Below are positions 52,400-61,436 of a DNA stretch of 64,000 nucleotides, one piece after another. The DNA comes from an uncultured Clostridia bacterium (GTDB lineage: Bacteria > Bacillota > Clostridia > Oscillospirales > Ruminococcaceae). Made by a program: the position numbers and the translations under genes. The notes under the pieces were generated by a model. That model searched no databases. It worked only from the letters and a program-made list of their open reading frames with translations, and was not told the DNA's origin. Position 1 is the stretch's first letter; every line of letters starts with the position of its first letter. The DNA lies in NCBI GenBank assembly GCA_947624555.1, contig CANQKW010000002.1:62001-126000 (forward strand), read 5' to 3'.

Positions 52400-53283
52400 T
52401 GAACGGAATATTGGTTATTGACAAGCCGCAGAATTTCACGTCGTTTGACGTTGTGGCTGTTGTAAGGAAAAAGTTCGGTACGAAAAAAGTCGGTCACGGC
52501 GGCACGCTTGATCCTATGGCAACGGGCGTTCTTCCGATATTTATAGGAAACGCCACAAAAGCGGTGGATTTAGTGTGTGATAAAAGCAAAAGCTATCGTG
52601 CGGGTTTTCGTTTGGGTTTGACTTCGGATACTCTCGATATATGGGGAGATGTTTCGGAATGTGAGCCGAAAACCATAAGCCAAAGCGTGCTGATGTCGGC
52701 TATGGAGCGGTTTAAAGGCGAAACAGAGCAAATTCCGCCGATGTACTCCGCTTTAAAGGTGAACGGACAAAAGCTCTGCGATCTTGCCCGAAAGGGCGTT
52801 GAGGTGGAGCGAAAGTCAAGAAAAATCACGGTAAGCAGGCTTGAACTGCTTGAATTTGACGGGCAAGAGGGAATTATAGAAGTGGATTGTTCGTCGGGTA
52901 CATATATTCGTTCGCTGATCGACGATATTGGTAAAGCGGCAGGCACTCGTGCTGTTATGACAAGCCTTGTCCGCACAAAAAGCTGCGGTTTCGGACTTGA
53001 AAAGTGCATAACCGCAGACGACCTCAGGACAAAATCTCCCGAAGAGATCGCGCTGTATCCTGTCGATTTTGTGTTGGGCGGATATAAGGAAATTGTTTTG
53101 GACGAGGTCCAGCAAAGACTTTACAAAAACGGCGCAAGGCTTGACGCTGAAAGATTGTCCGAAAAGCCTCCCGTTGAAACGCTCCTCAGAATTTGTTCGG
53201 ATAAAGGAGAACTTCTGGGCGTCGGAAAGGTCAGCCCCGAAAACGAGCTTATTTCCGTAAAGCGCTTTATAAGCGAAATATAG
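52399..53283 (+). CDS. truB: tRNA pseudouridine-55 synthase TruB
   Basis: 294 residues. GHGGTLDPMATGVLP carries catalytic D38, with KSYRAGFRLG and CSSGTYIRSLIDDIG further on; a C-terminal PUA-like region follows. It makes pseudouridine 55 in the T-loop of tRNAs. The start overlaps the nrnA stop by one base, so translation is coupled. Confidence 0.95.
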   Translation: MNGILVIDKPQNFTSFDVVAVVRKKFGTKKVGHGGTLDPMATGVLPIFIGNATKAVDLVCDKSKSYRAGFRLGLTSDTLDIWGDVSECEPKTISQSVLMSAMERFKGETEQIPPMYSALKVNGQKLCDLARKGVEVERKSRKITVSRLELLEFDGQEGIIEVDCSSGTYIRSLIDDIGKAAGTRAVMTSLVRTKSCGFGLEKCITADDLRTKSPEEIALYPVDFVLGGYKEIVLDEVQQRLYKNGARLDAERLSEKPPVETLLRICSDKGELLGVGKVSPENELISVKRFISEI

Positions 53284-53292
53284 GTGAATAAT

Positions 53293-54174
53293 TTGATAGA
53301 TATAACATACAGTGCGCCTCCAAAGGAAAAAACGGCGGTTGCTTTAGGATATTTTGACGGACTTCATTTGGGACACGTTTTTGTGATAAACTGTGCAATA
53401 ATGAACAGAGACCTTGCTCCGGCGGTTTTCACATTTAACTGTGACACCACGCTGCCGAAATTCCAAAGTCCCGAAGATATAGTTTCCTTTGAAAATAAAT
53501 GCGAAATGCTGGATAAAATGGGCATTAAGTATCTGTTTGCCCCGGATTTTGCGGAGGTCTGCGGATTATCGGACGAGGAATTTGTAAGAGAAATTCTCGT
53601 AAAAAAGCTCAATGCGGCGTTTGTGTGCTGCGGAAGGAATTTCCGTTTCGGAAAAAACGGCAGCGGCACTCCCGAACGGCTTGAAATGTTGGGAGAAAAA
53701 TACGGTATCTTTGTGAAAATAGCCGAGGACGTTTGTCTTGACGGCAAGCTTATCAGCTCTACGCATATCAGAGAGCTTATCAGGAACGGCGAAATCGAAC
53801 AAGCCAACAGACTTCTCGGTTATGAGCTTACATTCGGACTGCCTGTGGTTCGGGGAAACGAGCTTGGCAGGACGATAAATTTCCCCACAATAAACCAGAT
53901 AATTCCCGAAACAAATATAATCCCCCGTTTCGGCGCTTACAAAAGTTATGTAAGGATAAACGGGAAAATTTATCGGGGGATTACAAATATCGGCGTCCGT
54001 CCTACTGTCAGCGACAACGAAAATGTGGTTATGGAAACGTATATAATTGATTTCAGCGGCGATTTGTACGGACAGAAAATTGCAGTTTCGCTTGTGAAAT
54101 TTCTTCGTGACGAACGAAAATTTTCAAGTCTGGACGAGCTTAAAAAACAAATCTCGGAAGATCTAATGAAATAA
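53293..54174 (+). CDS. ribF: Bifunctional riboflavin kinase/FAD synthetase
   Basis: 293 residues. N-terminal FMN adenylyltransferase domain with GYFDGLHLGH and STHIRELI; C-terminal flavokinase domain with GRTINFPTIN and GVRPTV. It makes FMN and FAD. Start TTG at 53293 has AGGTG at 53282-53286; the GTG at 53284 lies in that site. Last gene of the nusA-type operon in its usual place after truB. No FMN riboswitch seen. Confidence 0.93.
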   Translation: MIDITYSAPPKEKTAVALGYFDGLHLGHVFVINCAIMNRDLAPAVFTFNCDTTLPKFQSPEDIVSFENKCEMLDKMGIKYLFAPDFAEVCGLSDEEFVREILVKKLNAAFVCCGRNFRFGKNGSGTPERLEMLGEKYGIFVKIAEDVCLDGKLISSTHIRELIRNGEIEQANRLLGYELTFGLPVVRGNELGRTINFPTINQIIPETNIIPRFGAYKSYVRINGKIYRGITNIGVRPTVSDNENVVMETYIIDFSGDLYGQKIAVSLVKFLRDERKFSSLDELKKQISEDLMK

Positions 54175-54185
54175 GGGTGATAAAA

Positions 54186-55640
54186 ATGAATGAAGTAAGA
54201 ACACGTTTTGCGCCAAGTCCTACGGGTTATATGCACATAGGAAATCTCAGAACGGCGCTTTATACCTATCTTCTTGCAAAGAAAAACGGCGGAAAATTCA
54301 TATTGAGAATTGAAGATACCGACCGTGAGCGATATGTTGAGGGCGCAGTTGACGTTATCTATAAAACTTTGCGTGACTGCGGACTTAATTGGGACGAGGG
54401 ACCCGATGTCGGCGGAGAATACGGTCCTTATATCCAGAGCGAGCGTATGGGAATGTATAAGGAATACGCACAAGAGCTTGTTAAAAAGGGTAAGGCATAC
54501 TACTGTTTCTGCACTAAGGAGCGTCTTGAAGAGGTGTCCGAGGCACAGAAAGCGGCAGGAAGTTCCGCTTTGATGTATGACAGACATTGCCGCAATCTTT
54601 CCAAGGAGGAAATTGAACGAAATCTGTCAGAGGGAAAGCCTTATGTTATCCGTCAGTCAATCCCTCTTGAAGGTTCTACCTCTTTTCACGATGAGATTTA
54701 CGGTGATATTACGGTCGAAAATTCCATTCTTGACGACCAAATTCTCCTCAAAACAGACGGTCTGCCGACTTATAATTTTGCAAATGTTGTCGATGACCAC
54801 ACTATGAAAATCACACACGTTGTCCGCGGAAACGAATATCTTTCCTCTGCGCCGAAATATAATTTATTGTATGAGGCTTTCGGCTGGGAGCCGCCGGTGT
54901 ATATCCACGTTGAACACATTATGAAAGACGCTCATCATAAGCTTGCAAAGCGTGACGGCGACGCCTCGTTCCAGGATTTAATGGAAAAAGGTTATCTTTG
55001 CGAGGCTGTGCTGAATTATATTCTTCTTCTGGGTTGGGCGCCCAAGGGTGAAAATGAAATTTATTCGCTCGATGAAATGGTAAAGGAGTTCGATATAAGA
55101 GGAATTTCCAAATCTCCTGCCATATTCGATCCGCTTAAATTAAAGGCAATAAATGCGCAGTATATAAGAGCCATGCAGCCCGAAGAATTTGTAAAATACG
55201 CAGAGCCTTATATCAGACAGGCGTGCAGCCGCAATATTGACATCAGCCTGCTTTGCGCAGGACTTCAGCCTCGCTGCGAGGTGTTTACGGATATTGCGCC
55301 GCAGATTGATTTTATCGACAATGTTCTTGATTATCCGCTTGAAATGTACGTTTCAAAGAAGAGCAAGACTACCCTTGAAACATCTCTTGACTGTCTGAAT
55401 AAAATACTTCCCGTGCTTGAGGGCATTGAAGATTTTACCCGTGACAATATTCACGATAAGCTTATGGCTCTTGTCGAGGAACTGGGCGTAAAGAACGGAT
55501 TTTTGCTGTTTCCGTTGAGAATTGCCCTGAGCGGAAAGCAGGTTACTCCCTGCGGCGGCGTTGAGATTTGTGCAATTCTCGGCAAGGAAGAGTCCGTTTC
55601 GAGGATTAAAAAGGCAATTGAGCGGCTTTCGGCACAATAA
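54186..55640 (+). CDS. gltX: Glutamate-tRNA ligase
   Basis: 484 residues, class Ib. HIGH-type motif PSPTGYMHIGN (H17), and the KMSKS-type loop HHKLAKRDGD near residue 256, where Ala replaces the usual Ser. FCTKERLEE, RHCRNL, RGNEYL and a C-terminal anticodon-binding domain complete the protein. Whether it is discriminating or also charges tRNA-Gln cannot be read here. AAGGGTG precedes the ATG; it follows ribF by 11 bases. Confidence 0.95.
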   Translation: MNEVRTRFAPSPTGYMHIGNLRTALYTYLLAKKNGGKFILRIEDTDRERYVEGAVDVIYKTLRDCGLNWDEGPDVGGEYGPYIQSERMGMYKEYAQELVKKGKAYYCFCTKERLEEVSEAQKAAGSSALMYDRHCRNLSKEEIERNLSEGKPYVIRQSIPLEGSTSFHDEIYGDITVENSILDDQILLKTDGLPTYNFANVVDDHTMKITHVVRGNEYLSSAPKYNLLYEAFGWEPPVYIHVEHIMKDAHHKLAKRDGDASFQDLMEKGYLCEAVLNYILLLGWAPKGENEIYSLDEMVKEFDIRGISKSPAIFDPLKLKAINAQYIRAMQPEEFVKYAEPYIRQACSRNIDISLLCAGLQPRCEVFTDIAPQIDFIDNVLDYPLEMYVSKKSKTTLETSLDCLNKILPVLEGIEDFTRDNIHDKLMALVEELGVKNGFLLFPLRIALSGKQVTPCGGVEICAILGKEESVSRIKKAIERLSAQ

Positions 55641-55724
55641 TTTCATTTGCGTTTCACGAAACTGTCACTTTTTTGATGTAGAATGGTATGAGGTAAAAAA
55701 GGTGATATTTCGGAGGATTTTTCG

Positions 55725-56675
55725 ATGATTGAAGTTAAAAACCTGTTTAAAAATTACGGGTCGCATACTGCGCTGAAAGGCATAAGCTTTTGTGCGGAGG
55801 ACGGCGAGGTATTGGGCTTTCTTGGTCCTAACGGAGCAGGAAAATCCACAACTATGAATATTCTGACAGGATGTATTTCACCGTCAGGCGGAGAGGCAGT
55901 CATAAACGGCGAGAATATTCTCGAAAATCCTATGGCGGCAAAGAAAAATATCGGTTATCTGCCCGAAATTCCGCCGCTTTATCTTGATATGACCGTTGAC
56001 GAGTATCTGAATTTCGTATACGGACTGAAAAAGTGTAAGCTCCCAAAAAAATCGCACCTTGAAGAGATACGTGATCTGACCGGCATTGATGATGTCAGAA
56101 ACCGCATTATACGCAATCTCTCGAAGGGATACAGGCAAAGAGTGGGACTTGCGCAGGCGCTTGTCGGAAATCCCAAGACGCTCATTCTGGACGAGCCGAC
56201 GGTCGGACTTGACCCTAAGCAGATAATTGAAATGCGTTCCCTGATAAAAAGGCTGGGCAAAAATCACACGGTCATACTGTCGTCACATATCCTGCCGGAA
56301 GTACAGGCTGTCTGCGATAAGATAGTTGTTATCAATAACGGGGAACTGGCTGCGTTCGATACGGCTGAAAATCTTTCAAGAAAGCTCTCGGGAGATAATA
56401 AGCTGACAGTCCATATTGAAGGCGAGCGCAATAAGGTCGAAAAAATACTTAAGACCATTTCGGCTCTTGACAGGTATCACGTCAGCAGGACAGTCGAAGA
56501 AAATGTTACGGAATTTGAGATTGAGTCACGTGATAATACGGATATTCGTCGTGAGATTTTCAATAAAATGGCAGAAAACGGCTGTCCGATTTTGCTTATG
56601 AAGGGCAGCGAGCTTACTCTGGAAGAAATATTCCTAAAGCTTACCACGGGAGATTTTTACGGAGGTGAGGAATAA
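55725..56675 (+). CDS. ABC transporter ATP-binding protein (GldA-like)
   Basis: 316 residues. Walker A GPNGAGKST (34-42), signature LSKGYRQRVGLAQAL, Walker B LILDEPTVGLDP, switch histidine in VILSSHILPEV. The extra C-terminal ~90 residues match the DUF4162-type tail of exporter ATPases. It powers the adjacent permease. CGGAGG precedes the ATG. I see no convincing promoter in 55641-55724, only a weak CTGTCA/TATGAG pair. First of four tightly linked genes. Confidence 0.93.
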   Translation: MIEVKNLFKNYGSHTALKGISFCAEDGEVLGFLGPNGAGKSTTMNILTGCISPSGGEAVINGENILENPMAAKKNIGYLPEIPPLYLDMTVDEYLNFVYGLKKCKLPKKSHLEEIRDLTGIDDVRNRIIRNLSKGYRQRVGLAQALVGNPKTLILDEPTVGLDPKQIIEMRSLIKRLGKNHTVILSSHILPEVQAVCDKIVVINNGELAAFDTAENLSRKLSGDNKLTVHIEGERNKVEKILKTISALDRYHVSRTVEENVTEFEIESRDNTDIRREIFNKMAENGCPILLMKGSELTLEEIFLKLTTGDFYGGEE

Positions 56676-57391
56676 TGACTGCGATAATTAAAAGGGAAAT
56701 TTTGTCTTATTTCACATCGCCTCTGGGATATGTTTTTCTGGCAGTATTTTATGCGTTTTCGGGATTGTTTTTGTGGATGAACTGCCTTTCTTCGGGAAGT
56801 GCGGAAATGTCGGGAGTTTTTTCGCTGATGTTTTACGTGATTTTAGTGATAATTCCCGTACTTACAATGAGGACTTTTGCGGAAGAACGCCGCCAGAATA
56901 CCGACCGTCTTACTTTGAGCAGTCCGGTAAGTCTTTTCGGCGTGGTTATGGGCAAATTTATTGCTGCATTTTTCGTTTTTTTCTGTGCCTGCCTTATGCT
57001 CCTCTTATATGCAGTTTTTATTTCGGCGGCAGTAGGAGAGGGCGCAGAGTTCGGCTGGGCGTCATTCTGGGGAAATTTTGCCGCTATAATTCTGATGGGT
57101 GCGGCGTTTATTTCAATTGATATTTTCATATCAAGCCTTACGGATAATCAGATGATCGCTGCTTTGGGTTCGATAGGTTCAAATATTATGATTTGTATGT
57201 TTGATATAATTTCAAATTACATTTCAGACGACGGCGTGAAAAATGTAATAAATTCCTTGTCGGTTTACGGTAAATATCTGGAATTTAACCAGGGCATTTT
57301 CAGCCTGTTTTCCGTCGTATTCTTTCTGAGTATTTCGGGCGCATTTATTTTCCTTGCGACACGTGTTCTTGAACGTCGCCGTTGGGCGTAA
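56675..57391 (+). CDS. ABC transporter permease (ABC-2/GldF type)
   Basis: 238 residues with six membrane segments. IIKREILSYFTSPLGYVFLAVF, TMRTFAEERRQNTDRLTLSSPVS and SLTDNQMIAALGS match GldF/ABC-2-type permeases. Its ATG shares one base with the ATPase stop. Substrate unknown; the C-terminal RRRW ends in the cytoplasm. Confidence 0.88.
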   Translation: MTAIIKREILSYFTSPLGYVFLAVFYAFSGLFLWMNCLSSGSAEMSGVFSLMFYVILVIIPVLTMRTFAEERRQNTDRLTLSSPVSLFGVVMGKFIAAFFVFFCACLMLLLYAVFISAAVGEGAEFGWASFWGNFAAIILMGAAFISIDIFISSLTDNQMIAALGSIGSNIMICMFDIISNYISDDGVKNVINSLSVYGKYLEFNQGIFSLFSVVFFLSISGAFIFLATRVLERRRWA

Positions 57392-57403
57392 GGAGGGAAA
57401 AGT

Positions 57404-58954
57404 ATGAAAAAAATCAAAAATTCCCCCGAGATTGAAAACGCTGCCGAAAAGTCCGAAGAAATCAGCGAAAAAGCCGCTGAAAACGATACCGGAAAGCCCA
57501 ACAGAAAAAGTATAAGAAAGCACGGCGCTTTGTCTGTTGCTTTTACTGTGGCTGTTCTTGCGGGAATAGTCCTTCTTAACGTATTTGTAGGAATTATTTC
57601 CGACAAATTTGGCGCAAAAGCCGACCTTACTTCTACGGGTCTTTATTCGTTAGACCCGAAAACAGAAAATTACCTCGAAAATTTTCAAAAAACCGATGTT
57701 TCGATTACAGTATTAAGTCCCGAAAAAAGCTTTTCGGATATGGGACTTTATTTTAAGCAGGTATGCGAAATACTTGATAAAATTGATAAAAAAAGCGACC
57801 ATATCACGCTTGACTATATTGATTTGATGAAAAATCCGACTTATGCGTCAAAATATTCGTCGGAGCAGCTAAGCGAGTCAAGCATTATCGTTGAGAATAA
57901 GCAAAACGGCAGATATAAAGTTCTTACGCAGAACGATTATTTCGGTCTGGATAATGAAATGGCGGCTTATTATTACTATTACTACGGTTATATATTGGGT
58001 TCATCTATCGAGCAGTCGGCGTTGTCGGCTATTATGTATGTGTCGGACGAAAATCCCGTTAAAGTGGCATTTCTTGAAGGATTTAACGAGAGCGACAGTT
58101 CGGCGCTGAAAAATCTTCTTTCCAAAAACGGCTATGATGTGGAGTCAGTCAACCTGATTAAGACCGTTGAAATCGACGAAAGTTTTGATTTTGCGGTAAT
58201 TTATGCTCCGCTTGCGGATTATGACAGTTCTTCTCTCGAAAAACTGGACAAATTCCTTGATAACGGCGGCAAATACGGCAAGAATATTTATTATTTTGCG
58301 TCTACCTCGCAGCCGAAAACTCCGAATATTGACTCATTTTTAAGCGATTGGGGACTGTCCGTGGGATTTTCGGCGATAGGTCAGAGCAATTCCGAATACC
58401 GTATTCTGATAAATAGTCAGCAGACGGCTTATGCTCATTTACAGCAGATTGTCGAGTCGGATTATTACAAGGGCGGCGACGGCTATACAATGGGCGCTGA
58501 TTTACGTCCTGTTTACACTCTTGAAAGGAGCAAAAACACGCTTGAAGTCCTTATGAAAACGTATGAGGGAGCGTTTTTGTTCCCGCTTGACGCAGATGAA
58601 AATTTTGAATTTGAGGAGGCGGAAACAGGCGTTTTCAACGATGTTGTAATGTCGGTAAAAACAGGCTCAGACGGGGCTGAAAGCAGAGTTTGTGCAGTGG
58701 GTTCAGATCAGCTTTCGGGAAGTTACTTTTTCTCATACCAAAACGCAGATAACACCGATTTTTTCATTGATCTGTTCAACAGCGTATCGGGCAAGGAAAA
58801 CGGGTTAAATATCACCCCGAAGTCTGTTTCAAATATTACGTTTGATATGCAGGAGTCAACCGCAAATACGCTTGTAATAATTCTCTGCATTGTTCTTCCT
58901 GCGGCGATAATCGTTCTGGGAATAGCAGTCTGGATCCGCAGGAGGCACAGATAA
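57404..58954 (+). CDS. GldG-like ABC transporter accessory protein
   Basis: 516 residues. An acidic cytoplasmic N-terminus (1-40), a membrane segment (about 45-66), a large extracytoplasmic region beginning LTSTGLYSLDPKTENYL typical of the GldG/ABC_transp_aux domain, and a C-terminal membrane segment (about 487-508) with a short basic tail. It probably forms part of the exporter complex. AAGGAGGG precedes the ATG; its stop shares one base with the next start. Confidence 0.85.
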   Translation: MKKIKNSPEIENAAEKSEEISEKAAENDTGKPNRKSIRKHGALSVAFTVAVLAGIVLLNVFVGIISDKFGAKADLTSTGLYSLDPKTENYLENFQKTDVSITVLSPEKSFSDMGLYFKQVCEILDKIDKKSDHITLDYIDLMKNPTYASKYSSEQLSESSIIVENKQNGRYKVLTQNDYFGLDNEMAAYYYYYYGYILGSSIEQSALSAIMYVSDENPVKVAFLEGFNESDSSALKNLLSKNGYDVESVNLIKTVEIDESFDFAVIYAPLADYDSSSLEKLDKFLDNGGKYGKNIYYFASTSQPKTPNIDSFLSDWGLSVGFSAIGQSNSEYRILINSQQTAYAHLQQIVESDYYKGGDGYTMGADLRPVYTLERSKNTLEVLMKTYEGAFLFPLDADENFEFEEAETGVFNDVVMSVKTGSDGAESRVCAVGSDQLSGSYFFSYQNADNTDFFIDLFNSVSGKENGLNITPKSVSNITFDMQESTANTLVIILCIVLPAAIIVLGIAVWIRRRHR

Positions 58955-60471
58955 TGAGCAGAACTGCCAAAAACGCCGTTATCGCAGGAGCAGTCGCTTT
59001 TGTGCTTTTGATTGCGGTAGCTATTCTCCTGCTTACTTCTCCCAAAGCGGCTGAAACGCCGTCCGAGGAAAATATCTCGCAATCAACGGAGATTGAAGTG
59101 ACAGGAAAATCTGCCGACAGCGTTATGAAAATTTCCGTAAAAAACGAGCAGGGAAGTTTCACTTTCGACAGAAAAACACGTGCGTACAATGACAGCGACG
59201 GCAACGTTCAGACAGCGTATTACTGGACAAGCGAACAGCTTTTGGGCGTCGGACAGAGCGACAGTGCGGTACGCAGCTTTATTGAGGGATTTTCTGCTCT
59301 TACGGCAAAATGTCTTGTTGAGGAGAACGCCGACGACCTTGAAAAATACGGCTTGAAAGAGCCGAAAGCGGTTGTAAAAGTGACCTTTGACGATGACACG
59401 GAAATCGAGCTGTTTTTCGGCATAGAAAATCCGTCAAATACTTCGACGGTTTATTTCCGTGAGGGCAGCAGGGTTATGCTTGCGTACAGCAGCGATGTTT
59501 CGGGAGCTTTCAGAGATGTTAAGGATTATGCAAATCTGCTGATTACAAAGGCTCTTGAAAGCAGCGAAAACGTAGATTATGTTATCGTTGAGCGAAAAGA
59601 TCTGGAAAATCCTGTTGAAATACGTTATATGTCGGAGATTGCGTCGGCGAGAAACGACGAAAATTATGTGATACCGACCTTGAATACACACCGGTTTGTC
59701 AAGCCGTATGAGGCAGAAATTGATGTTACAAAGGGCAGCTCGCTTTGCAACGGGGTTTGCGGTCTTACGATGAAATACTGCGCATATCTTGTTCAGAACG
59801 AAGAAAATCTGGCAAAATGCGGACTTTCCGACCCGTTTTGCACGGTGACATTCAGTTACGGCGGCGAGAAAAGAGTGCTCTTTTTGGGCGATAAGGTCAA
59901 GGAAATCGTAGGTGAACGCACCGAAAACTCTCCGCAGGTTTACGAGGTGACAGGGTATTATGCCGCACTTCAGGGCGTTCCGGGAATATTTGTTATAACG
60001 ACACAATCTGCTCCGTGGTACAGCTTTAATCCTGCCGATTATATTTCAACAAGACCGCTTTCTCCGTATATTTACGGCTGTGAAAGCGTTGAAGTAACCA
60101 TTTCGGACGAGGTTTATAAATTCGATATTGACTCTGATAATCAAAAATTCTTCTGCGGCGAAAAAGAGCTTGACGGAGATAATTTCAAAAAGCTCTTTGA
60201 GCAGTTTTCGGGATCTGTCGGGGAAGAGGTGTACACGGGAGAAATAGTCGGCGCAAATACCGTATCGGTTAAATTCACGTACAACGATGATTATGCAAAG
60301 CTCTACGGAACAAAGCAAAACACTTTGAGCTATTATGCGGACGGCGACAGAAAAAATATTGTGGCTCTTGACGGAAATACAATATTCAAGGTTCGTTCGG
60401 TCTATACCGAAAGGCTAATTGAAAATGTCCGAAAGCTTTTGAACGGCGAGGAAGTAAATATTGCTTGGTAA
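58954..60471 (+). CDS. DUF4340-like extracytoplasmic protein
   Basis: 505 residues. One N-terminal membrane segment (about 8-30) anchors a large extracytoplasmic region made of two repeats of a beta-rich unit; each contains a KYGL/KCGL-DP-type turn followed by FGxE/LGDK strands (ADDLEKYGLKEPKAVVKVTF and ENLAKCGLSDPFCTVTF), as in DUF4340. DUF4340 genes commonly follow GldFG-like genes. Last of the four-gene unit. Function of the complex unknown. Confidence 0.78.
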   Translation: MSRTAKNAVIAGAVAFVLLIAVAILLLTSPKAAETPSEENISQSTEIEVTGKSADSVMKISVKNEQGSFTFDRKTRAYNDSDGNVQTAYYWTSEQLLGVGQSDSAVRSFIEGFSALTAKCLVEENADDLEKYGLKEPKAVVKVTFDDDTEIELFFGIENPSNTSTVYFREGSRVMLAYSSDVSGAFRDVKDYANLLITKALESSENVDYVIVERKDLENPVEIRYMSEIASARNDENYVIPTLNTHRFVKPYEAEIDVTKGSSLCNGVCGLTMKYCAYLVQNEENLAKCGLSDPFCTVTFSYGGEKRVLFLGDKVKEIVGERTENSPQVYEVTGYYAALQGVPGIFVITTQSAPWYSFNPADYISTRPLSPYIYGCESVEVTISDEVYKFDIDSDNQKFFCGEKELDGDNFKKLFEQFSGSVGEEVYTGEIVGANTVSVKFTYNDDYAKLYGTKQNTLSYYADGDRKNIVALDGNTIFKVRSVYTERLIENVRKLLNGEEVNIAW

Positions 60472-60521
60472 ATTACAGCGTTATTTTTAATGCTTAAACT
60501 TAAATACAGGAGGAAAATCAA

Positions 60522-60800
60522 ATGTCAGAAAATAAGCTTATGTTTTACAGAGGATTTCCGTTAATTCGCAGCGGAAATACGATTTATTACGGCAGCGGCG
60601 GCGACGATTTTGCCGCAAAGCTTACGATCAAGGATACGAAAAAAATCGCAGACCTTGACGTACCCGAAACGATAATGGTACAGCTTGTTCCCACAAGGGC
60701 GGGCGCAGATGTGTCAAAAGCGAAAAAGGGCGAATTTAACGGTTTCTACGAGGCTCTTGATGTTGCTCATGTCTGGCTTAATCAAGCGCTTTTCGGCTGA
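60522..60800 (+). CDS. Small protein of unknown function
   Basis: 92 residues, soluble, no signal peptide or membrane segment. Beta-rich start (LMFYRGFPLIRSGNTIYYG), a GSGGDDFAAKL segment and a helical end (FYEALDVAHVWLNQALFG). I do not recognise a family. AGGAGG precedes the ATG, codon use looks like the neighbours, and a strong terminator follows, so it is almost certainly expressed. It lies 50 bases after the DUF4340 gene. Confidence 0.75.
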   Translation: MSENKLMFYRGFPLIRSGNTIYYGSGGDDFAAKLTIKDTKKIADLDVPETIMVQLVPTRAGADVSKAKKGEFNGFYEALDVAHVWLNQALFG

Positions 60801-60821
60801 TTTTAAAGAATAATTTGCATC

Positions 60822-60862
60822 AAAAAATACGCCGCATTCTTCGTGAGTGCGGCGTGTTTTTA
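60822..60862. terminator. Bidirectional intrinsic terminator
   Basis: ACGCCGCATTC (60829-60839) pairs with GAGTGCGGCGT (60845-60855, one T-G) around a five-base loop, with GTTTTTA after it on the plus strand and ATTTTTTG after it on the minus strand. Confidence 0.93.
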
Positions 60863-61423
60863 CAGATTGATAATATCATCGGCAAGACGTTCACATTCGG
60901 ATAAATCGTGTGTTACAAGAACGACTGTCTTTCCGATGATTTTTTTTGCGGTATAGTCCATAACAAGATTTTTTGTATCGCTGTCAAGACCTTTAAAAGG
61001 TTCATCAAGGAACAAAATGTCATATTCAGCCAAAAGCGCACGTACAAGAGCAGTTCTTCGTTTCATACCGCCCGAAAGATTTCCTGCTTTTTTATTCGCA
61101 CAGTCAAACAGACCGACATTTTCAAGATTTTCTTCGACCTGTTTTTTAGTGAAACGTTTACCCGTGACAAGCCGTATATTTGCGGATGCAGTCAGATTTT
61201 CGCAGAGCCTGTTTTCCTGAAAAACTGCGCTGATTTTGTCGCTTTCGCGGATCACTTCGCCGCTGTCGGGAGAAATTATCCCCATAAGAATATTAAGCAG
61301 CGTAGTTTTTCCGCATCCCGAAGCGCCAAGAACGGCGGTTACTTTTCCTTGCTTAAATTCGTACGAAAAGTCGGTAAGGACCTTGTTTTCTCCAAAGGCT
61401 TTGCAAATTTTTACGGCTTTCAA
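60860..61423 (-). CDS. ABC transporter ATP-binding protein (TauB/SsuB-like)
   Basis: 187 residues, short for the family (about 240). Walker A GASGCGKTT, signature LSGGMKRRTALVRAL, Walker B ILFLDEPFKGLD, and VTHDLSE. Start TTG at 61423 is seven bases after GGAGG (minus strand), 13 bases after the permease stop; a longer frame has no site. Energises the TauABC-like importer encoded just upstream. Confidence 0.9.
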   Translation of the reverse strand: MKAVKICKAFGENKVLTDFSYEFKQGKVTAVLGASGCGKTTLLNILMGIISPDSGEVIRESDKISAVFQENRLCENLTASANIRLVTGKRFTKKQVEENLENVGLFDCANKKAGNLSGGMKRRTALVRALLAEYDILFLDEPFKGLDSDTKNLVMDYTAKKIIGKTVVLVTHDLSECERLADDIINL

Positions 61424-61436
61424 AACTTCGCCTCCG

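Noticed and set aside
54940..54970. KLAKR in place of KLSKR in gltX as a sign of lost function
   Set aside because: The lysines are intact and the rest of the protein is canonical; a Ser-to-Ala change in this loop alone does not imply inactivity.
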